Of a DNA stretch of 64,000 nt, positions 60,286 through 64,000 are shown in pieces. A program made the position numbers and the translations under genes. Origin of the DNA: Clostridiales bacterium (GTDB taxonomy: Bacteria > Bacillota > Clostridia > Christensenellales > Aristaeellaceae); assembly GCA_004557125.1 (NCBI GenBank), contig SFET01000012.1, positions 1-64,000 on the forward strand, written 5' to 3'. The notes beneath the pieces are model-generated. The model was not told where the DNA came from. It ran no database searches and saw only the letters and a list, made by a program, of their open reading frames with translations. How positions within the stretch are numbered: position 1 is the first letter of the stretch; each line of letters opens with the position of its first letter.

Positions 60286-61036
60286 GCACGCGGACGAACA
60301 TGCAGCCCGCCATCGCCGCCATCACGCTGGTGGCAACGGTGCCCTCCACGCGCTGGTCCGAGGGCAGGTTCAGCGTAAGTCCGATCATGCTCTTGCGGCT
60401 GGTGCCCAGCAGCACCGGCAGATCGAAGGCGCGAATCAGATCGCCCAGGCGGCGCACGCACTCCAGGTTGTTCTCAAGGCTCTTGGCAAAGCCCACGCCG
60501 GGATCCAGGATGATCTTGTCCCGATGAATGCCCGCCGCGTCCGCAAGGCGCAGGGTTTCCTTCAGATCCTCCAGCATCTCCGGGAAGAACTCCGCGTAGC
60601 TGGCGTTTTCGCGGTTGTGCATCAGGCAGCAGGGCAGATTCGCCTCCGCGATCACGCGCCCCATCCCGGGGTCGTACTTCAGGCCCCAGATGTCGTTGAT
60701 GAGGTCCGCGCCCGCAGCGATGCCCGCCCGGGCCACTTGGCTCTTGTAGGTGTCCAGGCTGATGGGCACGTCGAAGCGGGCCTTGATCGCCTCGATCACT
60801 GGGGCCACGCGGTCGATCTCCTCCTGATCGGAGATCTTCGTGTAGCCGGGTCTGGTGGATTCTCCGCCCACGTCCACCACGTCCATGCCCTCATTCAGCA
60901 TGTCCTCCACGTGGCGCAGCGCAACATCCAGCTGATTCCATCTGCCGCCGTCGGAAAAGGAATCCGGCGTGACGTTCAGGATGCCCATGATGTAGGTCTT
61001 GCCCGTGGTCTGAAACTCTCGGTTGCCGATTTTCAC
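60286..61036 (-). CDS. folP: Dihydropteroate synthase FolP, C-terminal end lost
   Basis: FolP joins para-aminobenzoate to the pterin pyrophosphate. Signature 1 MGILNVTPDSFSDGGRW is near residue 17, signature 2 VDVGGESTRPGYTKISDQEE near 54, the pterin site LDPGVGFAKSLENN near 168 and LGTSRKSMIG near 198. The true sequence ends at GCMFVRVH; DHPS normally continues with a D-V-x-x final helix of about 15-25 residues. Here the reading runs out of frame into folB. The GTG start at 61036 follows GAGGAG. The catalytic parts are present, so the protein might still work if the lesion is real. Confidence 0.88.
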
Positions 61037-61052
61037 TTGATATTGTCACTCC

Positions 61053-61538
61053 TCAGCGGGCAATGCCCGCGTTTTTTCGCTCCTCCGGCCAGTTGCACGC
61101 TTCCCGCACGCCGCAGCACCAGCACAGACGGCAGGCCTTGTCCGCCCGATAAAGAAGCTCTCCCAGCTGGGCACGCGCATTTTCCGGAGCGCCGCCCCGG
61201 TGACAGCGGATGGCCGCGATCACCGCTTCCGTCTCCTCCGCAGAAAAGCCCGCGTCCGGCAGGATGCTCTCCGCCAGCGCAGCGCTGGCCTGCTCGTGGG
61301 GAATGCCCCGCCGAATCTGCTCCGCCCGGCCGATGTCGTGCAACAGCGCCGCAGCGTACACCGTCTCGCGATCGAGGGCAAGCCCCTGCTCCAGCACGTC
61401 GATCCACATCAGCCGCGCCACGTCCAGCAGATGCGTCAGATCGTGCCGGCAAAACGGCCGCTGCGCCTCCAGTTCCTCCAGAAGCGTCAGCTGCTGCACA
61501 AACAGCGGATGGCGCAGGATCGCATTGATCCGCTTCAT
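61053..61538 (-). CDS. HD-domain phosphohydrolase in the folate operon
   Basis: A 161-residue HD-superfamily hydrolase. Metal ligands are His in FCRHDLTHLLDVARLM near residue 31-36, the His-Asp pair in AALLHDIGRAEQ near 66, and a later Asp in LLYRADKACRLCW near 131; four cysteines near the C-terminus (CRLCWCCGVREAC) may bind metal. It overlaps folE by ATGA and precedes folP by 16 bp. The folate pathway needs a phosphatase between FolE and FolB, often a Nudix protein; this enzyme is in the right place to be an alternative. Confidence 0.82.
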   Translation of the reverse strand: MKRINAILRHPLFVQQLTLLEELEAQRPFCRHDLTHLLDVARLMWIDVLEQGLALDRETVYAAALLHDIGRAEQIRRGIPHEQASAALAESILPDAGFSAEETEAVIAAIRCHRGGAPENARAQLGELLYRADKACRLCWCCGVREACNWPEERKNAGIAR

Positions 61539-62095
61539 CGGACCCGAAGGAGCTGGAAGAAGCGGTCCTGCAGCGCCGGATCCCTCTCAAAGCAGCCCAG
61601 CATGGCCGCCGTGACCGTCTTGGTGCCGGGCTTCTTGATGCCCCGCATGGTCATGCACATGTGCTCCGCCTCGATCACCACCATCACGCCCTGGGGGCGC
61701 AGCTCACTCATGATGGCGTTGGCGATCTGGGAGGTCAGCTGCTCCTGAATCTGCGGCCGGCGCGCAAACACCTCCACCGTGCGGGCCAGCTTGCTCAGAC
61801 CCGTCACCTGCCCGTCGGGCACGTAGGCGATGTGCACCTGTCCATAGAAGGGCAGCAGATGGTGCTCGCACACGGAATAGAAGGTGATGTCCTTCTCCAT
61901 CACCATGTTGTTTTCGTCCACCGGGAAGCGCTTGGACAGCGGCTCCGCGGCCGTCTGCGTAAGTCCTCCGAACAGTTCCCCGCACATGCGGGCAATGCGG
62001 TCGGGGGTTTCCACCAGGCCGGGACGGCTCGGATCCTCCCCGATGGCCTCCAGAAACAGCGATATCGCCTCTTTGACTTTCTCTTGGTCGATCAA
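61535..62095 (-). CDS. folE: GTP cyclohydrolase I
   Basis: A 186-residue FolE that turns GTP into 7,8-dihydroneopterin triphosphate. Zinc and active-site residues are in FYSVCEHHLLPFYGQVHIAY near residue 72-91 and in AEHMCMTMRGIKKPGTKTVT near 143-162; GLSKLARTVEVFARRPQIQE near 98 is also a family signature. First gene of folE-HD-folP-folB-folK. The TTG start at 62095 is preceded by AAGGAG about 12 bases away. Confidence 0.94.
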   Translation of the reverse strand: MIDQEKVKEAISLFLEAIGEDPSRPGLVETPDRIARMCGELFGGLTQTAAEPLSKRFPVDENNMVMEKDITFYSVCEHHLLPFYGQVHIAYVPDGQVTGLSKLARTVEVFARRPQIQEQLTSQIANAIMSELRPQGVMVVIEAEHMCMTMRGIKKPGTKTVTAAMLGCFERDPALQDRFFQLLRVR

Positions 62096-62168
62096 CGTGG
62101 GTACACTCCTTCAACGCAGTTTGCGGCAGGAATCGCGCCGAAGCGCGTCCGGGTTACAATTACCGATC

Positions 62169-62174
62169 ATTATA
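62169..62174 (-). promoter_or_regulatory. -10 box of the folate operon
   Basis: TATAAT on the minus strand at 62174-62169, about 75 bp before folE. The -35 position reads TTTCTT, a poor match. Confidence 0.4.
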
Positions 62175-62285
62175 TAACACATTTGCAAAAAAAGAAAGCC
62201 TTCCCATGAAAAGAATCGGGTTTTGTCCCGAATCCCGCGTTGGATTCCTCCAAAATGCCCGGTTTTCCCGCGATTTCCGGCCATC

Positions 62286-62314
62286 AAAAGATCCGGAGCA
62301 TTGCACCCCGGATC
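62286..62314 (-). terminator. Terminator of degV-type gene
   Basis: On the minus strand GATCCGG and CCGGATC form a 7-bp stem around an 11-nt loop, followed by TTTT. Confidence 0.65.
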
Positions 62315-62336
62315 ATTGCAGGCATTTGTCCTCCGC

Positions 62337-63179
62337 TCAGTGCGCGCCCGCGTCCTCGTAGCCCACAATCAGCCCGCCCTTTTCGGCGTAGAAGCTGCAC
62401 AGGCCCGTGCATGCGCCGATGGTCACCGCACAGCCGGGATGCTCCTCCAGAATCCGCTCCCGCAGCTGCTGCGCCGCAGGCTCGTTCAGGCAGTGGGCGA
62501 TGTGCACCCGTCCGCCGGCGAAGCCCGCCTTCTTCATCTCCGCATAGGTGGTCTCCAGCATCCGCTTCTCGCCGCGGCACTTGTGCAGCGCCTGCAGCTG
62601 GCCCTCCTCGGAGCCCTTGCCCAGCACGCGGATGCCCAGCACGCCGGCGATCTTCGCCATCGCCGGGCTGATGCGGCCGTTGCGGGCCAGGTTGTTCAGC
62701 GATTGCAGGCAGAACAGCACGTGGGTGTGCCTGCGGTAGGCAGCGATCTCCCTTTCGATCTCCTCGAAGGAGAGTCCCCGCTGGATCAGCGCGCGCAGCT
62801 TCTCCGCAATCAAAAGCATCTCAGCGCCCGCAGACAGGCTGTCGATCACGCAGACCTTCGCCTCCGGCTGCGCGCGCAGGTACTCCTCCTTCGCGTGCAT
62901 CGCAGCGGCATGGCTGCCGGACAGCGCGCTGCTGATGGTCAGCGCGAAGATCGCATCGCTGCCCGCAAAGGCCTCCAGCCACTCGTGGGGATTCGGGCAG
63001 GAGGTGCGCGACGCACCCTTCTCGTGCTGCAGCTCCTCCACCATGCGCGCCACATCCAGGCCGGGCGCATCCACATATTCCCGCTCCCCGGTGATGATCT
63101 TCAGGGGAACGCTGGCAAAGTCCACGCCCTCGAGGGCGTACAGATTGGCCGCGGAATCCGATACGATTCGATACTTCAT
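62337..63179 (-). CDS. DegV-family fatty-acid-binding protein
   Basis: A 280-residue DegV protein. These bind a fatty acid and, as FakB, present it to the kinase FakA for phosphorylation and use in phospholipids. Seen are the N-terminal MKYRIVSDSAANL, the SCPNPHEWLEAF segment near residue 60 in place of TSqPs, the oxyanion/helix part ALTISSALSGSHAAAMHAKE near 79, and NLARNGRISPAMAKIAGVLG near 163. The final IGACTGLCSFYAEKGGLIVG replaces the usual GvHtGPG motif, a deviation that may alter the ligand. ATG 63179 lacks a strong ribosome site. fakA is not in the window. Confidence 0.88.
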   Translation of the reverse strand: MKYRIVSDSAANLYALEGVDFASVPLKIITGEREYVDAPGLDVARMVEELQHEKGASRTSCPNPHEWLEAFAGSDAIFALTISSALSGSHAAAMHAKEEYLRAQPEAKVCVIDSLSAGAEMLLIAEKLRALIQRGLSFEEIEREIAAYRRHTHVLFCLQSLNNLARNGRISPAMAKIAGVLGIRVLGKGSEEGQLQALHKCRGEKRMLETTYAEMKKAGFAGGRVHIAHCLNEPAAQQLRERILEEHPGCAVTIGACTGLCSFYAEKGGLIVGYEDAGAH

Positions 63180-63288
63180 CGCTCTTCACCACCAGATTTC
63201 TTGTTTGTTCAAACCATCTCACAAGGTTTTCAAAAACCGATTATCTCATATTTTATCACAGATCACTGCGGCCGTCAACCGACCCGGA

Positions 63289-63318
63289 TTGACGGCGGGA
63301 AATTTCTGCTGTAAAATA
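63289..63318 (+). promoter_or_regulatory. Promoter of the DUF1836 gene
   Basis: -35 TTGACG at 63289-63294, 18-bp spacer, -10 TAAAAT at 63313-63318 preceded by TG. Confidence 0.7.
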
Positions 63319-63340
63319 TGAAGCATTCGGAGGAGAGATT

Positions 63341-63862
63341 ATGCTGGAAGGAAAATTTCGGCGGGCGCTTGCCGCAGCCGTGCAGGATTTTCACCTGCCA
63401 AAATACGACGCCATCCCGGACGACGGTCTGTATCTGGAGCAGGCGGCGCTGTATGTCACCGAGGTTTTGACCGTGCTGCCGGGCACGGCCCTGACCGGCT
63501 CCATGGTCAGCAATTACGTGAAGAAGGGGCTGCTGGCCAACCCGGTGCGGAGGAAGTACCATCGGGAGCAGCTCGCCCAGCTGATCTTCATCGCGGTGGC
63601 AAAGTCGGTGCTGTCCATTGAGGACATCCGCCTGCTGGTGCAGCTGCAGCGCGCAGGCTACGACGGCCGCCTCGCCTACGAGACCTTCCGCAGCGAATTC
63701 GGAGCCGCGCTGCGCAGCGCCTTTGACGCGCCCCCGGCGCAGCGAACCGCAGCTGCGGCGTCCACATCCCCGGAGCGCGCCGTGCTGCACACCGCCGTCG
63801 TCACCATCGCCCACAAGCTCTGCCTGAATCAAAGTCTCGCGCTGCTTCTGCGCGAGGACTGA
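63341..63862 (+). CDS. DUF1836 domain protein (MerR-like HTH)
   Basis: A 173-residue protein of the DUF1836 family, a MerR-like winged-helix domain of Firmicutes with presumed DNA-binding function. The pattern LPGTALTGSMVSNYVKKGLL followed by RRKYHREQLAQLIFIAVAK near residue 45-85 is diagnostic; VLSIEDIRLLVQLQ follows. The last ~50 residues are Ala-rich. ATG 63341 follows GGAGGAG. It stands alone with its own promoter and terminator; targets are unknown. Confidence 0.85.
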   Translation: MLEGKFRRALAAAVQDFHLPKYDAIPDDGLYLEQAALYVTEVLTVLPGTALTGSMVSNYVKKGLLANPVRRKYHREQLAQLIFIAVAKSVLSIEDIRLLVQLQRAGYDGRLAYETFRSEFGAALRSAFDAPPAQRTAAAASTSPERAVLHTAVVTIAHKLCLNQSLALLLRED

Positions 63863-63863
63863 A

Positions 63864-63889
63864 CGCCCCGCCTGCGCGGGGGTTTTTTT
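63864..63889 (+). terminator. Terminator of the DUF1836 gene
   Basis: CCCCGC and GCGGGG form a 6-bp stem with CTGC loop, followed by seven Ts. Confidence 0.8.
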
Positions 63890-63949
63890 CGGATGCGCAC
63901 ATCGTTCCGCCCCCGTTCCGACATGTTTTTACCATATAATCACGACGAT

Positions 63950-63980
63950 TTTACACACTTCCGGAGCCACATGTTATAAT
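63950..63980 (+). promoter_or_regulatory. Possible promoter for a gene beyond the right edge
   Basis: -35 TTTACA at 63950-63955 and -10 TATAAT at 63975-63980 with TG before it; the 19-bp spacer is long. A second TATAAT follows at 63981-63986. Confidence 0.4.
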
Positions 63981-64000
63981 TATAATGTTATGCATCTGTT

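Noticed and set aside
1..64000. CRISPR array, rRNA or tRNA genes
   Set aside because: No regularly spaced repeats and no cloverleaf or rRNA-like stretch was found by eye in the intergenic regions.

Overview
The window looks like the chromosome of a GC-rich (by eye about 60-65 %) member of the Clostridia (Bacillota), probably gut-associated. Reasons: Shine-Dalgarno sites of the AGGAGG type precede nearly every gene, promoters have classical TTGACA/TATAAT boxes, YesM/YesN-type regulators, DUF436, DUF1836, DegV and RimP-NusA gene order are Firmicutes-like, and carbohydrate ABC importers dominate. A Christensenellales- or Oscillospirales-like lineage is a guess. No tRNA, rRNA, CRISPR array or intact insertion sequence was seen.

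Layout. 1-2.8 kb: nusA (partial, frameshifted), rimP and murA. 2.9-3.1 kb: two tandem copies of a ~68-bp palindromic repeat; a third copy lies at 32.7 kb. 3.2-13 kb: alpha/beta hydrolase, SpoU methyltransferase, DUF436, a divergent heparinase-like protein, a Bfd-like [2Fe-2S] protein, an orphan larB, a secreted protein, a damaged cation/proton antiporter, MgtC and PAP2. 13.1-23.1 kb: FGGY kinase, phosphohexomutase, and a convergent polyol-type operon (solute-binding protein, two permeases, two different ATPases, small membrane proteins, an erythritol/threitol-type dehydrogenase). 23.6-31.2 kb: an XylFII/LytS/YesN-like three-gene sensor next to an Rbs-type sugar importer it probably controls. 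31.5-34.2 kb: DUF1349 protein, AllA-like protein and a guaA whose glutaminase domain is shortened and lacks its catalytic residues. 34.2-38.4 kb: a lower-GC scar at the guaA 3' end with mobile-element and gene fragments, followed by decayed ABC-2 and two-component genes. 38.4-44.7 kb: lipoprotein, YhgE-like heptad protein, MMPL pump, HdeD-like protein, and a divergent frameshifted TetR regulator with a palindromic operator. 44.8-56.4 kb: ketose 3-epimerase and sugar importer facing a LacI-led operon with rhamnulokinase, two class II aldolases and a second kinase, i.e. L-rhamnose/6-deoxysugar use. 56.7-59.4 kb: macrodomain, VWA and ADP-ribosylglycohydrolase genes, a candidate ADP-ribosylation-reversal module. 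59.5-62.1 kb: folate operon folE-HD-folP-folB-folK. 62.3-63.9 kb: DegV and DUF1836.

How it works together: three import systems each sit with their own regulator or catabolic enzymes, so the region is mainly about sensing and eating sugars and polyols. Four otherwise normal genes (nusA, antiporter, tetR, folP/folB) carry frame-breaking lesions. Because nusA and folate genes are normally needed, assembly or consensus errors are a real alternative to true pseudogenes.
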